A stretch of DNA of 64,000 bases. Source: Mesorhizobium sp. WSM3860 (GTDB lineage Bacteria; Pseudomonadota; Alphaproteobacteria; Rhizobiales; Rhizobiaceae). The stretch spans positions 62,001 through 126,000 of the forward strand of contig NZ_NSGF01000014.1 of the NCBI RefSeq assembly GCF_002294995.1. The letters are read 5' to 3'. Of this stretch, positions 1 to 8,209 are shown one piece after another. Both the position numbers and the translations under genes were made by a program. Below the pieces are notes generated by a model, which searched no databases, was not told the DNA's origin, and saw nothing but the letters and a program-made list of their open reading frames with translations. The stretch's first letter is position 1; every line of letters begins with the position of its first letter.

Positions 1-1
1 C

Positions 2-2731
2 GTCTACGGCCCGTTCATCAACGACGAATATTCCGACGTCAGCTTCGCTCTCTACGCGCTCAAGGCCAAAGGCATGCCGATGCGAGAGCTGGCCAGGCAG
101 GCCGAGGCGATCCGCCAGGACCTCCTGCACGTGCCCGGCGTCAAGAAGATCAACATTCTCGGTGAACGACCCGAACAGATTTTCGTCGAGTTCTCCTACG
201 CCAAGCTGGCCACGCTCGGCGTGTCCGCCCAGGACATCGTCGCCGCCTTGCAGCGGCAGAACACCGTAACCCCGGCGGGCTCGATCGATACTGAGGGGCC
301 GCAGGTCTTCATTCGAGTCGATGGCGCTTATGACAGTGTCCAGGCGATCGCCGACACGCCGATCGTCGCCTCGGGACGGACGCTGAAACTTTCCGACATC
401 GCCGAGGTCCGTCGCGGCTACGAAGATCCTCCCACATACCTCATCCGACGCCAGGGCGAGCCCACCATCATGCTCGCGGCCGTTATGCAGCAGGGCTGGG
501 ACGGTCGCGCACTCGGCAAGGCGCTGGAGGACAGGACGGCGGGCATCGTCCGGACATTGCCGCTCGGGATGACGCTCGACAAGGTGTCCGACCAGGCCGT
601 CAACATTACCTCGGCGGTCGACGAATTCATGATGAAGTTCGCGATGGCGCTCGGCGTGGTGTTGCTCATCAGCCTGCTCAGCATGGGTTGGCGCGTCGGC
701 ATCGTCGTGGCGGCCGCTGTTCCCCTGACGCTCGCCGCCGTGTTCCTCATCATGCTGGAGACCGGCCGGTTCTTCGACCGCATCACGCTCGGCGCCCCCA
801 TCCTGGCGCTCGGTCTTCTCGTGGACGACGCCATCATCGCCATCGAGGTAATGGTGGTGAAAATGGAAGAGGGCATGGACCGTATCGGTGCGGCGGCCTA
901 TGCGTGGAGCCACACCGCGGCGCCGATGCTGTCGGGGACGCTCGTGACGATCGCCGGCTTCCTGCCGGTAGGCTTCGCACGCTCGACCGCCGGCGAATAT
1001 GCCGGCAACATCTTCTGGGTCGTGGGATTCGCGCTCATCGTCTCGTGGATCGTTGCCGTGGTCTTCACGCCCTATCTCGGCGTCAAGATGCTGCCCGAGA
1101 TCAAACCGATCGAAGGCGGACACCACGCGATCTACGACACGCCGAACTATCGGCGTCTGCGGCGGCTCATCACCTTTGCCGTGCGCCACAAGTTCGCGAC
1201 CTCCGGCATCGTCGCCATCGCCTTCGCGCTTTCCGTTGCAGGCATGGGCGCCGTCAAGCAGCAGTTCTTCCCGACATCCGACCGCCCGGAAGTGCTTGTC
1301 GAGGTTCGCCTGCCGGAAGGCACCAGCATCGAGACGACGACCGCCACGGTCGAGAAGCTCGAGCACTGGCTGAACGGCCAGCCCGAGGCCAAGATCGTCA
1401 CAAGCTATGTCGGCCAGGGCGCTCCGCGCTTCTTCTTCGCGATGGCACCGGAACTGCCTGATCCTGCCTTTGCCAAGATCGTCGTGCTGACCCCGAACGC
1501 CGAGGCGCGCGAGGCGCTGAAACACCGGCTCAGGGAGGCCGTGGCACAGGGGGTCGCGCCGGAAGCCAACGTCCGGGTCACGCAGCTCGTGTTCGGCCCC
1601 TACACGCCGTTCCCCGTCGAGTTCCGGGTCATGGGGCCTGATCCCGCGCAGCTCTACGGCATCTCAGAAAAGGCCCTCGAGATCATGCGAAGCGTCCCGG
1701 ACGTGCGGCAGGCCAGCCGCGACTGGGGCAACCGCACGCCTGTGCTTCGCTTCGTCCCCGATCAGGATCGGCTGAACCTCATCGGCCTGTCGCCGGCGGA
1801 GGTGGCTCAGCAGCTGCAGTTTCTCCTCACCGGCATCCCCGTCACGCAGGTCCGCGAGGACATTCGCAATGTCCCCGTCGTGGCTCGCAGCGCCGGCGCC
1901 GAGCGGCTGGATCCATCGCGGCTGGCGGATTTCTCGCTGATGAGCCGGGATGGCCGCCAGATTCCGCTCGACCAGATCGGTCACTCGGAAGTCCGCCTGG
2001 AAGAGCCGATCATGAAGCGACGCGATCGCACCCCCGTCATCACGATCCGCTCGGACATCAACGAGGCGACCCAGCCTCCGGAGGTCTCAAAGCAGATCAC
2101 GAAAGCCCTTCAGCCGCTGATCGCGTCCCTTCCGGCCGGCTATAGCATCGAAATGGGCGGATCGATCGAGGAGGCTGAAAAGGCCAATACCGCGTTGGGT
2201 AAAATCTTTCCGGCCATGATCGCCGCCATGCTGATCGTCATCATTCTCCAGGTGCGATCTTTCTCGACGATGTTCATGGTCGTGCTGACGGCACCGCTCG
2301 GCCTCGTCGGTGTCGTGCCCATGCTGCTCACCTTCAACCAGCCCTTCGGGTTCAACGCCATTCTGGGCTTGATAGGGCTGGCCGGCATCCTGATGCGTAA
2401 CACGCTGATCCTGACCGAACAGATCAAGGAGAACCGTGCAGCCGGCCTTGACGACTATCACGCCGTCATCGAAGCCACGGTGCAGCGCGCGCGGCCCGTG
2501 ATCCTGACTGCGCTCGCAGCGGTGCTGGCCTTCATACCCCTCACGCACTCCGTCTTCTGGGGATCGATGGCCTATACCCTGATCGGCGGCACGGCGGTGG
2601 GCACGGTGCTGATCCTCCTCTTCCTTCCCGCGCTCTATACCGCGTGGTTCCGGATTAAACCGACAGCCGATGAGGTCCAGGAGGTTTCGACTGAGCAGCT
2701 GGAAGTGCCAACAGCAATGGCGGCCGAGTAG
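2..2731 (+). CDS. RND-family efflux pump inner-membrane permease (5' end outside window)
   Basis: Inner-membrane proton-driven exporter subunit of the AcrB/MexB type; it would work with a periplasmic adaptor and an outer-membrane channel. The reading frame is open from base 2, so roughly the first 130 residues lie outside the window; 909 residues are visible of about 1,030 usual. Visible parts are a porter domain, the central membrane bundle with the paired acidic residues of TM4 (DDAIIAIE near visible residue 276), a second porter domain, and the C-terminal bundle with GLAGILMRNTLILTEQ near residue 793. The adaptor gene is presumably upstream, out of view. A TetR gene follows in the same direction and may regulate it. 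Substrate unknown. Confidence 0.93.
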   Translation, partial: VYGPFINDEYSDVSFALYALKAKGMPMRELARQAEAIRQDLLHVPGVKKINILGERPEQIFVEFSYAKLATLGVSAQDIVAALQRQNTVTPAGSIDTEGPQVFIRVDGAYDSVQAIADTPIVASGRTLKLSDIAEVRRGYEDPPTYLIRRQGEPTIMLAAVMQQGWDGRALGKALEDRTAGIVRTLPLGMTLDKVSDQAVNITSAVDEFMMKFAMALGVVLLISLLSMGWRVGIVVAAAVPLTLAAVFLIMLETGRFFDRITLGAPILALGLLVDDAIIAIEVMVVKMEEGMDRIGAAAYAWSHTAAPMLSGTLVTIAGFLPVGFARSTAGEYAGNIFWVVGFALIVSWIVAVVFTPYLGVKMLPEIKPIEGGHHAIYDTPNYRRLRRLITFAVRHKFATSGIVAIAFALSVAGMGAVKQQFFPTSDRPEVLVEVRLPEGTSIETTTATVEKLEHWLNGQPEAKIVTSYVGQGAPRFFFAMAPELPDPAFAKIVVLTPNAEAREALKHRLREAVAQGVAPEANVRVTQLVFGPYTPFPVEFRVMGPDPAQLYGISEKALEIMRSVPDVRQASRDWGNRTPVLRFVPDQDRLNLIGLSPAEVAQQLQFLLTGIPVTQVREDIRNVPVVARSAGAERLDPSRLADFSLMSRDGRQIPLDQIGHSEVRLEEPIMKRRDRTPVITIRSDINEATQPPEVSKQITKALQPLIASLPAGYSIEMGGSIEEAEKANTALGKIFPAMIAAMLIVIILQVRSFSTMFMVVLTAPLGLVGVVPMLLTFNQPFGFNAILGLIGLAGILMRNTLILTEQIKENRAAGLDDYHAVIEATVQRARPVILTALAAVLAFIPLTHSVFWGSMAYTLIGGTAVGTVLILLFLPALYTAWFRIKPTADEVQEVSTEQLEVPTAMAAE

Positions 2732-2876
2732 GGCTCTGTTGTCGAAAAAGAAGGTTCAAGGCTGTGGTGTCGGCTTTGCCTGACACAGGCAAGCCAACGG
2801 CTCGAACTTGCCGCTTACCGATGATCGCCCACGCGGGTCCGGCAGGTTCGCGCTTTCGTCAATGCTGGAGGCATCG

Positions 2877-3491
2877 ATGAATCGTCCGGTCCGAACGCGC
2901 ACGGATCCCGTCGAGATGCGCGCGCGAATCCTGGATGTGGCGGAGGCGCACTTTCGCCGTTTCGGTTCCCAAAAGACGTCGGTCGCCGACATTGCTTCCG
3001 AACTCCGCATGAGCCCGGCAAACGTCTACCGCTTTTTCCCCTCCAAGGGTGCGATCACCGCGTCAATCTGCGCGCTGGCCGTCAACGAACTCGCCGAGAT
3101 CGCCTCCACGATCGCGCAGTCGAGCGCGCCGGCCCCGGAGAAACTCGTCCGTCTTCTCACTGCGGTTCATCACCACGGCAAGACGACCCTGGTCAAGGAA
3201 AAGCGCATGCACGACCTCATTGTCGCCGCCATGCGGGAGAACTGGGCGATCATCAAGGCGCACATAGAGCGGATGTTAACGATCTTCGAGGCGATCATCC
3301 GCGAGGGCATCGAAGCGGGCCAATTCAAGGTGGAAGATCCTGCGGAGGCGGCGCGTGTCGTAAATACCGCGTTCACGGCGTTCCTCCACCCGATTCTGAT
3401 CGAGCACCGCGTCCAACACGGCGAAGACACCGAAGCGGGCCTGCGTGAGCAGATTCGCTTTAGCCTGAAAGCTCTCGGCAAGCCGGACTAA
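2877..3491 (+). CDS. TetR/AcrR-family transcriptional regulator
   Basis: One-component repressor of 204 residues. The N-terminal helix-turn-helix spans about residues 34-58 (TSVADIASELRMSPANVYRF followed by FPSKG), as usual for TetR proteins; the rest is a helical ligand-binding domain. I chose the ATG at 2877 because CTGGAG ends six bases before it; an ATG at 2862 and an earlier one at 2808 are in frame but lack such a site. It lies 145 bases after the RND permease on the same strand, so control of that pump is the natural guess, though regulators of pumps are more often divergent. Ligand unknown. Confidence 0.88.
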   Translation: MNRPVRTRTDPVEMRARILDVAEAHFRRFGSQKTSVADIASELRMSPANVYRFFPSKGAITASICALAVNELAEIASTIAQSSAPAPEKLVRLLTAVHHHGKTTLVKEKRMHDLIVAAMRENWAIIKAHIERMLTIFEAIIREGIEAGQFKVEDPAEAARVVNTAFTAFLHPILIEHRVQHGEDTEAGLREQIRFSLKALGKPD

Positions 3492-3590
3492 GCAACATAT
3501 GACACGAGCTGCTTGGATCGACTTTAGGACCGAGCTACGCAAGGGGCTGTGCAGGCGCTCCTAAGCCAGCGCTGGAAGATGTTCCAGCTC

Positions 3591-3838
3591 TCATTCGATA
3601 CCGCAGCGCGTCGACCGCCACCGGCTTGGATAGTAGAGATGATATCCCGGCTCCAGTCGCCGAGCACGAGCCTGAGCCGGCCCTCGGCCACGTGCTGGCT
3701 GACACGGTCTTCCCGCACATAGGCGATGTCGTAGCCGGCGAGCGCGGCATCGACCACGGGATGGTTGTGTTGAAGGTCAGATGGCCGTCCACCCGCACCC
3801 GAAGCTCGGGCCCTGCTGCCCTGCCTCGCTGCGACCGG
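3591..3838 (-). pseudogene. Decayed C-terminal fragment of a LysR-family regulator
   Basis: Three consecutive pieces in three frames align in order with the last third of the intact LysR protein at 12321-13214. They are LRVRVDGHLTFNTT (near 3765-3815), then VDAALAGYDIAYV to LVLGDWS (near 3650-3757), then PGYHLYYPSR ending at a stop at 3591-3593. Frame changes fall near 3760 and 3645, the second where a few residues present in the intact protein are missing. The DNA-binding domain is absent. The fragment ends just beyond the stop of the flavoprotein gene at 3857, so it is a scar of an earlier gene order. It cannot make a working regulator. Confidence 0.78.
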
Positions 3839-3856
3839 AAAAGCGAATCTGTGCTC

Positions 3857-4750
3857 TCAAACCAGCATCGACTGCTGGGCGAAGATGCCCGCCATCGCGC
3901 CTTGCCATGATGCCGTGGTGACCGAGGGAATGAGGGGGTTGGTGAGGTCCCCCGCGGCGTAGATGCCGGGCATGCTGGTTTCACGGCGCTCGTCGACCTT
4001 GAGGACGATGCCGAGGGGTGTATCGAGCGTGGCGAGGCCCAGTGATTCATGCAGGCTTGCGGCCGGCTTGTTGCGCGGATGCGCGAACAGGATGTCGACA
4101 GCGACATCGGGGCCGATATCGAGCTTGAGGGTGGGATTATGGCCCCCATGACGGGCGATTTCAGTGATCCGGCCGTCGACGATAGGTGTGTTGCGACGCT
4201 CCAGATCGGCCCGGATATCGGGCGGAATGTCGTGACCATCGGCGAAGACCGTCAACCTGTCGGTCCAATCGTGGAACAGCCTGACCTGATTGTGCGACTG
4301 CGGGCCGGACCAGACGAGGCCCCAATGCTGGCCGGCGACTTCAAAGCCGTCGCAATAGGGACAGGGCACGATGGACGTGCCCCAGCCTTCGGCAAAGCCC
4401 GGCACATCAGGCATCTGGTCGATGATGCCATAGCTCAGGATCAGCCGGCGCGCCCCAAGGCTTTCGCCATCGCCAGTGAGGACGGAGAAATCATCGATGG
4501 CGCCGGAGACGCTGTCGGCCCGGGCACTGACCAGCCTGATCGCGGGATAACGCGCCAACTGCCGCCGCGCCTCGGCCAGGATGTCCAGCGGCGGCTTGTG
4601 ATCGTGGCCGAGCAGGCCATGCGAGTGGCCGGCGAAGCGATTGCGCGGCAGGCCGGTATCGAGAACGGTGACCTTGCGGCGGGCACGGCCGAGCTGCAGG
4701 GCGGCTGCGAGACCGGCAAAGCTGCCGCCGATGATGATGACGTCATCCAT
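3857..4750 (-). CDS. Thioredoxin-reductase-like NAD(P)/FAD-dependent oxidoreductase
   Basis: Cytoplasmic flavoprotein disulfide reductase-like enzyme of 297 residues. Seen directly: an N-terminal FAD-binding GGSFAG motif (8-13), a redox CPYC pair at 130-133 in the place where thioredoxin reductases have CxxC, and a C-terminal FAD-contacting AAGDLTNP. The usual central NADPH-binding glycine motif is degenerate, so reductant specificity is unclear. Many such proteins sit next to TetR or Rrf2 regulators and act on small disulfides or quinone-like substrates; here a TetR gene lies 131 bases upstream on the same strand. Start ATG has GGAG nine bases before it. The substrate cannot be named from sequence. 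Confidence 0.85.
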   Translation of the reverse strand: MDDVIIIGGSFAGLAAALQLGRARRKVTVLDTGLPRNRFAGHSHGLLGHDHKPPLDILAEARRQLARYPAIRLVSARADSVSGAIDDFSVLTGDGESLGARRLILSYGIIDQMPDVPGFAEGWGTSIVPCPYCDGFEVAGQHWGLVWSGPQSHNQVRLFHDWTDRLTVFADGHDIPPDIRADLERRNTPIVDGRITEIARHGGHNPTLKLDIGPDVAVDILFAHPRNKPAASLHESLGLATLDTPLGIVLKVDERRETSMPGIYAAGDLTNPLIPSVTTASWQGAMAGIFAQQSMLV

Positions 4751-4881
4751 GGTGATGGGCTCCGTGTTGTGGATGGAGGGGGTTGGGCTGGGCCTGGCGC
4801 GCTAATTTTCCTCTTGCGGTGAAGAGGTTTCCCAGGGCCGGTTCTCGACCGGGCCGCGGGACTCGGCTGGAGAAACCATCG

Positions 4882-5484
4882 TCATCGGAGCTGTCCTTTT
4901 TGGGCAGCACCGGCAGACAACCCGATCACGCTCTTGGCGGCCTCGTGCAAAAACTGCTTCGACAGCTGCTCGTCGTTGACGGCGCGCGAGAGGACCATCG
5001 CGCCGACCATTGTCGAAAGAATCGCCATGGCCTTGCCGCCGGGCTCCTTGCCCTCGGCTTCGTCAACCCAAAGGCCGAGCATATCGAGATATTCCCTGAT
5101 CCCGGCTTCGAATGACGCCTTTACGTCGGCGCCCTGTCTGGCTGCGTCCGAACCGAGTGCTGCGACCGGGCAGCCGTCCATCCGCTCTTCGCGATGTTGC
5201 GTGCTGAGGTAGAGCGCGATTACCGCGCCAAGGGGATCGTCGGGATTTGCCGCGGCCGCGGCTGACAAGCGGTTGAAGGCGCTCGCCATCGCCCGCCTGG
5301 ACGCCCGCGCGGCCAGGTCGTCCTTCGATGCGAACTGCTTGTAAAAGGCGCCCTGGGTCAGGCCGGCGCCCTTCATCAGGTCCTTGAGGCCGATGCCGTC
5401 AAACCCGTGCTTCCGAAAAAGCCGGCTTGCCACATTGATCACGGTTTGGCGGTTTTCCTCGGCCTGCACCCGGCTGACGCGCAT
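4882..5484 (-). CDS. TetR/AcrR-family transcriptional regulator
   Basis: Repressor of 200 residues with the TetR helix-turn-helix at about 30-52 (GLKDLMKGAGLTQGAFYKQF). The C-terminal domain resembles the subgroup typified by YxaF/LmrA-type regulators (MDGCPVAAL near the middle, then helices). It is divergent from the exported-protein gene at 5690 and co-directional with the flavoprotein gene at 3857. Three palindromes built on TAGATT...AATCTA fill the divergent region; the nearest one lies 17 bases before this start codon. That arrangement fits autorepression together with control of the divergent gene. The ligand is unknown. Confidence 0.9.
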   Translation of the reverse strand: MRVSRVQAEENRQTVINVASRLFRKHGFDGIGLKDLMKGAGLTQGAFYKQFASKDDLAARASRRAMASAFNRLSAAAAANPDDPLGAVIALYLSTQHREERMDGCPVAALGSDAARQGADVKASFEAGIREYLDMLGLWVDEAEGKEPGGKAMAILSTMVGAMVLSRAVNDEQLSKQFLHEAAKSVIGLSAGAAQKGQLR

Positions 5485-5500
5485 GATCGACCTCCGTATT

Positions 5501-5520
5501 TAGATTGCGTACGAAATCTA
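5501..5520. promoter_or_regulatory. Palindromic TetR-type operator, copy 1
   Basis: TAGATT-GCGTACGA-AATCTA, a 20-base near-perfect palindrome, 17 bases before the TetR start codon (5484). The same arms with the same eight-base spacer recur at 5627-5644, within a longer palindrome. TetR dimers bind sites of this size; assignment to this regulator is inferred from position and repetition. Confidence 0.65.
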
Positions 5521-5623
5521 TATCTCATGTAGGGACTGACCGCAATCCATTCAAGCGGCATCCGGGAGAGGCGGCTCGCCTCGTCGGGGGCGTAGGTTTG
5601 CTGCAGGCCAAATGCGCCCCCGT

Positions 5624-5647
5624 TTTAGATTGCATATGAAATCTAAA
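5624..5647. promoter_or_regulatory. Palindromic TetR-type operator, copy 2
   Basis: Arms TTTAGATT and AATCTAAA around the spacer GCATATGA. This is the longest of the three copies, with eight-base perfect arms. It lies about 43 bases before the exported-protein start at 5690, where it would overlap that gene's promoter. Confidence 0.65.
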
Positions 5648-5652
5648 CGGTA

Positions 5653-5672
5653 TAGAGTTCAATCGAAATCTA
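5653..5672. promoter_or_regulatory. Weaker palindromic operator, copy 3
   Basis: TAGAGT...AATCTA with the same 20-base length as copy 1 but one mismatched arm position. It ends 17 bases before the start at 5690. It may be a low-affinity third site beside copy 2. Confidence 0.45.
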
Positions 5673-5689
5673 TCCAGAGGAGAATGCAG

Positions 5690-6052
5690 ATGATCCGCAG
5701 AACCCTTAGCGCATCGCTTCTGGCCGCGCTGTCCATGGCGACGCCGGCCCTCGCCGAGGAAGTCACCATCGGACGCCCCACCGAAGCGGGCAGCCTGCAC
5801 AAGGGGCGTCTCGACATGGTGGTCTATTACGTCCCAATCGGCGGCGGCCTTCTGGAAGTCACCGCCACCTTCGCGCCGAAGGGCGGAGGCGATCCGCAGC
5901 GCGTAGTCATGGGTCTCGCCGACCGGGATTCCGTGACCTTCGCCATGCCGGGCTACCGCGAACAGCTCTACGCGTTCTCGAGATCCGGCGGGGAGGTGAC
6001 GGTCTCGACCGAGGCCGACATGCATCTGCGCGCCAACACGCTGCCGGATTAA
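5690..6052 (+). CDS. Small exported protein of unknown function
   Basis: A 120-residue protein with a clear Sec signal peptide (MIRRTLSASLLAALSMATPA, cleavage expected after ALA at about residue 22), so it should be periplasmic. The mature part is beta-rich by appearance and has no cysteine or catalytic motif I recognise. The ATG at 5690 has GAGGAG seven bases before it; an in-frame ATG at 5684 is too close to that site. It stands alone between divergent genes, behind two TetR-type palindromes, so its expression is probably induced by the TetR ligand. No function can be assigned. Confidence 0.8.
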   Translation: MIRRTLSASLLAALSMATPALAEEVTIGRPTEAGSLHKGRLDMVVYYVPIGGGLLEVTATFAPKGGGDPQRVVMGLADRDSVTFAMPGYREQLYAFSRSGGEVTVSTEADMHLRANTLPD

Positions 6053-6232
6053 CCCGCCACAGATGGCAGCCTGCAGCTGCCGGACAGGGGTGGATCTCAG
6101 TGCGTAGGCCAGGACCTAAGAAAAGACGCGTGAACCAGAGGACCTGTTCGAAGGCTCTTTCTCGAACTCAATTCCCCGGCCGCAGCGCCGGCGAACCACC
6201 GCCGTCGCCGGCAACTACGCCGGCGTTGGGCG

Positions 6233-6979
6233 TCACCGGCGTGCGAAGCTGAAGGCGAAATGGCTGCCGCGATGATAGACGGCGGCATAGACGACCGGGG
6301 TCCCGGTCGCATCGAAGCAGGTTTCCGTAATGAGCAGCGCCGGCCCAAAATCGCGCAGGTCGTTGCGCTGCACGATTTCGTCCGGCAGCGTCACGGCTGA
6401 AACCGAGGCGGCCGACATACGCGGCTGGTGGCGATGTTTTTCCAATAGCGCGAGCAGCGAACCACTCCATTCGATGTCGAAAAGGCGGCCGGGCAAAAGG
6501 CTGCGCGGCACGTAATCCAGCGAGTAGATGAGGGGCACGTCGTTGTGCAGGCGCAGCCGTTCCAGCCTAATGACGCGCTCTCCGTCCGCCAGCCGCAATT
6601 GCTGCTGGATCACCGGCTCGGGCGTTTCCTCGGCGATGGACAGAACCTTGTTGATGGTGTCATAGCCATAATGGCGTGACATGTCGGTCACGCTTTCGAA
6701 CATCGTGATCGGCCGGTCGACCTGCACGGCAGAGCTGGCTGTGACGAAGCGGCCGAGCCCATGGGTGACGGAAATGACGCCGTCCTGTTCGAGAAGCTTC
6801 AGCGCTTCCCGCAGGGCAGGGCGCGAGATGCGGAAGCGCTGCGTCAATTGCGACTCGGTCGGCAGCCGGTCGCCGGGCTTGAGCCCCTCGCTCCTGATCA
6901 GGTCGGCAAGGCGGTCGCGGAGTTGGACCGCCAATGTGCGCGCATCCCGAAGCGGCTCGTCCAAGTCCCTCATCCCCAT
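6233..6979 (-). CDS. frlR: GntR/UTRA regulator of the Amadori-compound locus (FrlR-like)
   Basis: A 248-residue GntR-family regulator: winged helix at about 15-80 (GDRLPTESQLTQRFRISRPA, then EQDGVISVTHGLGRFV) and a UTRA ligand domain at about 95-245, the fold that binds sugar phosphates or amines in HutC/FrlR proteins. It is divergent from the deglycase and kinase genes. I prefer the ATG at 6979 (AAAGGAG about ten bases upstream) over the ATG at 7009, because the latter would put the start inside a perfect TTGTC-G-GACAA palindrome. The same palindrome lies before the deglycase and binding-protein genes, so it most likely represses all three units and itself. The name follows the neighbouring FrlB/FrlD-like genes. 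Confidence 0.75.
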   Translation of the reverse strand: MGMRDLDEPLRDARTLAVQLRDRLADLIRSEGLKPGDRLPTESQLTQRFRISRPALREALKLLEQDGVISVTHGLGRFVTASSAVQVDRPITMFESVTDMSRHYGYDTINKVLSIAEETPEPVIQQQLRLADGERVIRLERLRLHNDVPLIYSLDYVPRSLLPGRLFDIEWSGSLLALLEKHRHQPRMSAASVSAVTLPDEIVQRNDLRDFGPALLITETCFDATGTPVVYAAVYHRGSHFAFSFARR

Positions 6980-6997
6980 TGTGCCAACTCTCCTTTT

Positions 6998-7010
6998 GTT
7001 GTCGGACAAT
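6998..7010. promoter_or_regulatory. FrlR-type operator 1 (regulator's own leader)
   Basis: GTTGTCGGACAAT contains a perfect TTGTC-G-GACAA palindrome. It ends 18 bases before the regulator's chosen start at 6979. Copies with one mismatch occur at 7120-7132 and 12194-12206 at 20 bases before other start codons of the locus. Confidence 0.7.
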
Positions 7011-7119
7011 CGGGGCTAGGTCAAGCGGCGGTATGTCGAGGCGCCCCACATGCGGCATACGACAATTTATGGGAGCCGGTTCGCGAAATTTCCCTTGAAA
7101 TGCGCCCGCCGGGATGTCA

Positions 7120-7132
7120 GTTGTCTTACAAC
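7120..7132. promoter_or_regulatory. FrlR-type operator 2 (before the deglycase gene)
   Basis: GTTGTCTTACAAC, one mismatch from TTGTC-N-GACAA and with longer outer arms (GTTGT/ACAAC). It lies 20 bases before the start at 7153, a place suited to blocking transcription initiation or early elongation. Confidence 0.7.
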
Positions 7133-7152
7133 TAAAAGCGATCGAGGAAACG

Positions 7153-8166
7153 ATGCTCAATTTCGACGAAGCCCGGTTTGTGCGCATTCAATCGGGGGCG
7201 GTGGCTTTGCGGGAGCGCATTGAAACCGCCGTTGCGCAATGCCTTTCCTCCGGTGCACAAAACATCTTCTTCCTTGGCACCGGCGGCGCGGCGATCCTGA
7301 TGCATCCGGCCGCGCAATTGCTGCAGCGCCGATCCGGCTTTCCCGCCTTCGTCGATATCACTGCCGAGCTGCAGCTTGCCCAGTCCGTGCACCTCACCGA
7401 GAAGTCGATCGTCGTGCTGCCTTCGCTCTCCGGCACCACCAAGGAAAGCGTGGCGCTGCTGGCCCGGATCAAGGAGATCGGAGCGACGGTGATCACGCTG
7501 GTCGGGCATGAGGAGACGCCGCTCGGCAGGGGCGGGGACCACGTCTTCGTCAACTTCGCTGAGGATGACACCTCCTGCGAGTCCTTCTACCTCCAGTCGC
7601 TGTTCATCGCGCTTTCGGTGCTGAAGCACCGCGGCGAGCTCGCCGAATCCGAACGCATTTTCGCCGAGCTGGCGCAGTTGCCGCAATTGCTGCTGGAGGT
7701 GAAGCGGAGCTATGAAAAGCAAGCCGCCGACTTCGCTCAAAAACTGGCCGCCTCCGACTATCACATCATAACCGGCGCCGGGAACGTCTGGCCGCAGGCC
7801 TGGTATTACGGCATGTGCATCCTGGAAGAGATGCAATGGATCCGGACCCGTCCCGTGCATGCCTCAGATTTTTTCCACGGCACGCTGGAGCTGGTGGAAA
7901 AAGATGTGAGCGTGGTTCTTTTCAAGGGCGAAGACAGCGCCCGGCCGCTGGCCGAGCGGGTCGAGAACTTCGCAGGTAACTACACGGACAAGACGACGGT
8001 GCTCGACACGGCCGCCTTCGAACTGCCCGGCATTTCTGCGGATGTGCGCGCGCTGGTTTCGCCGATCGTGCTGGCCACCGCCCTCGAACGCGTCAGCGCT
8101 CATCTCGAGGTGATCCGCAACCACCCGCTGACGACGCGCCGCTACTATAAGCGCGTAGCCTATTGA
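7153..8166 (+). CDS. frlB: SIS-domain fructosamine 6-phosphate deglycase (FrlB-like)
   Basis: Cytoplasmic enzyme of 337 residues, the length of E. coli FrlB (about 340). FrlB splits fructoselysine 6-phosphate into glucose 6-phosphate and lysine. Two SIS sugar-isomerase domains are visible (about 30-170 and 195-330): FLGTGGAA and SLSGTTKES in the first, then the FrlB-type block SDFFHGTLELVE with its histidine and glutamates, and a C-terminal RRYYKRVAY resembling the FrlB tail. The ATG at 7153 follows GAGGA. A kinase gene follows 43 bases on, the same pairing as in known frl operons. Which amino acid carries the sugar is not determinable. Confidence 0.8.
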   Translation: MLNFDEARFVRIQSGAVALRERIETAVAQCLSSGAQNIFFLGTGGAAILMHPAAQLLQRRSGFPAFVDITAELQLAQSVHLTEKSIVVLPSLSGTTKESVALLARIKEIGATVITLVGHEETPLGRGGDHVFVNFAEDDTSCESFYLQSLFIALSVLKHRGELAESERIFAELAQLPQLLLEVKRSYEKQAADFAQKLAASDYHIITGAGNVWPQAWYYGMCILEEMQWIRTRPVHASDFFHGTLELVEKDVSVVLFKGEDSARPLAERVENFAGNYTDKTTVLDTAAFELPGISADVRALVSPIVLATALERVSAHLEVIRNHPLTTRRYYKRVAY

Positions 8167-8209
8167 GCGCCTGCCTTCAGCGGCAGCGCTTCATGGCGTA
8201 GCAGTGGAT

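Noticed and set aside
2732-2876. GGCTCTGTTGTCG after the RND gene as a possible insertion-sequence end
   Set aside because: It vaguely resembles IS6-type ends, but I see no matching inverted end, target duplication or transposase.
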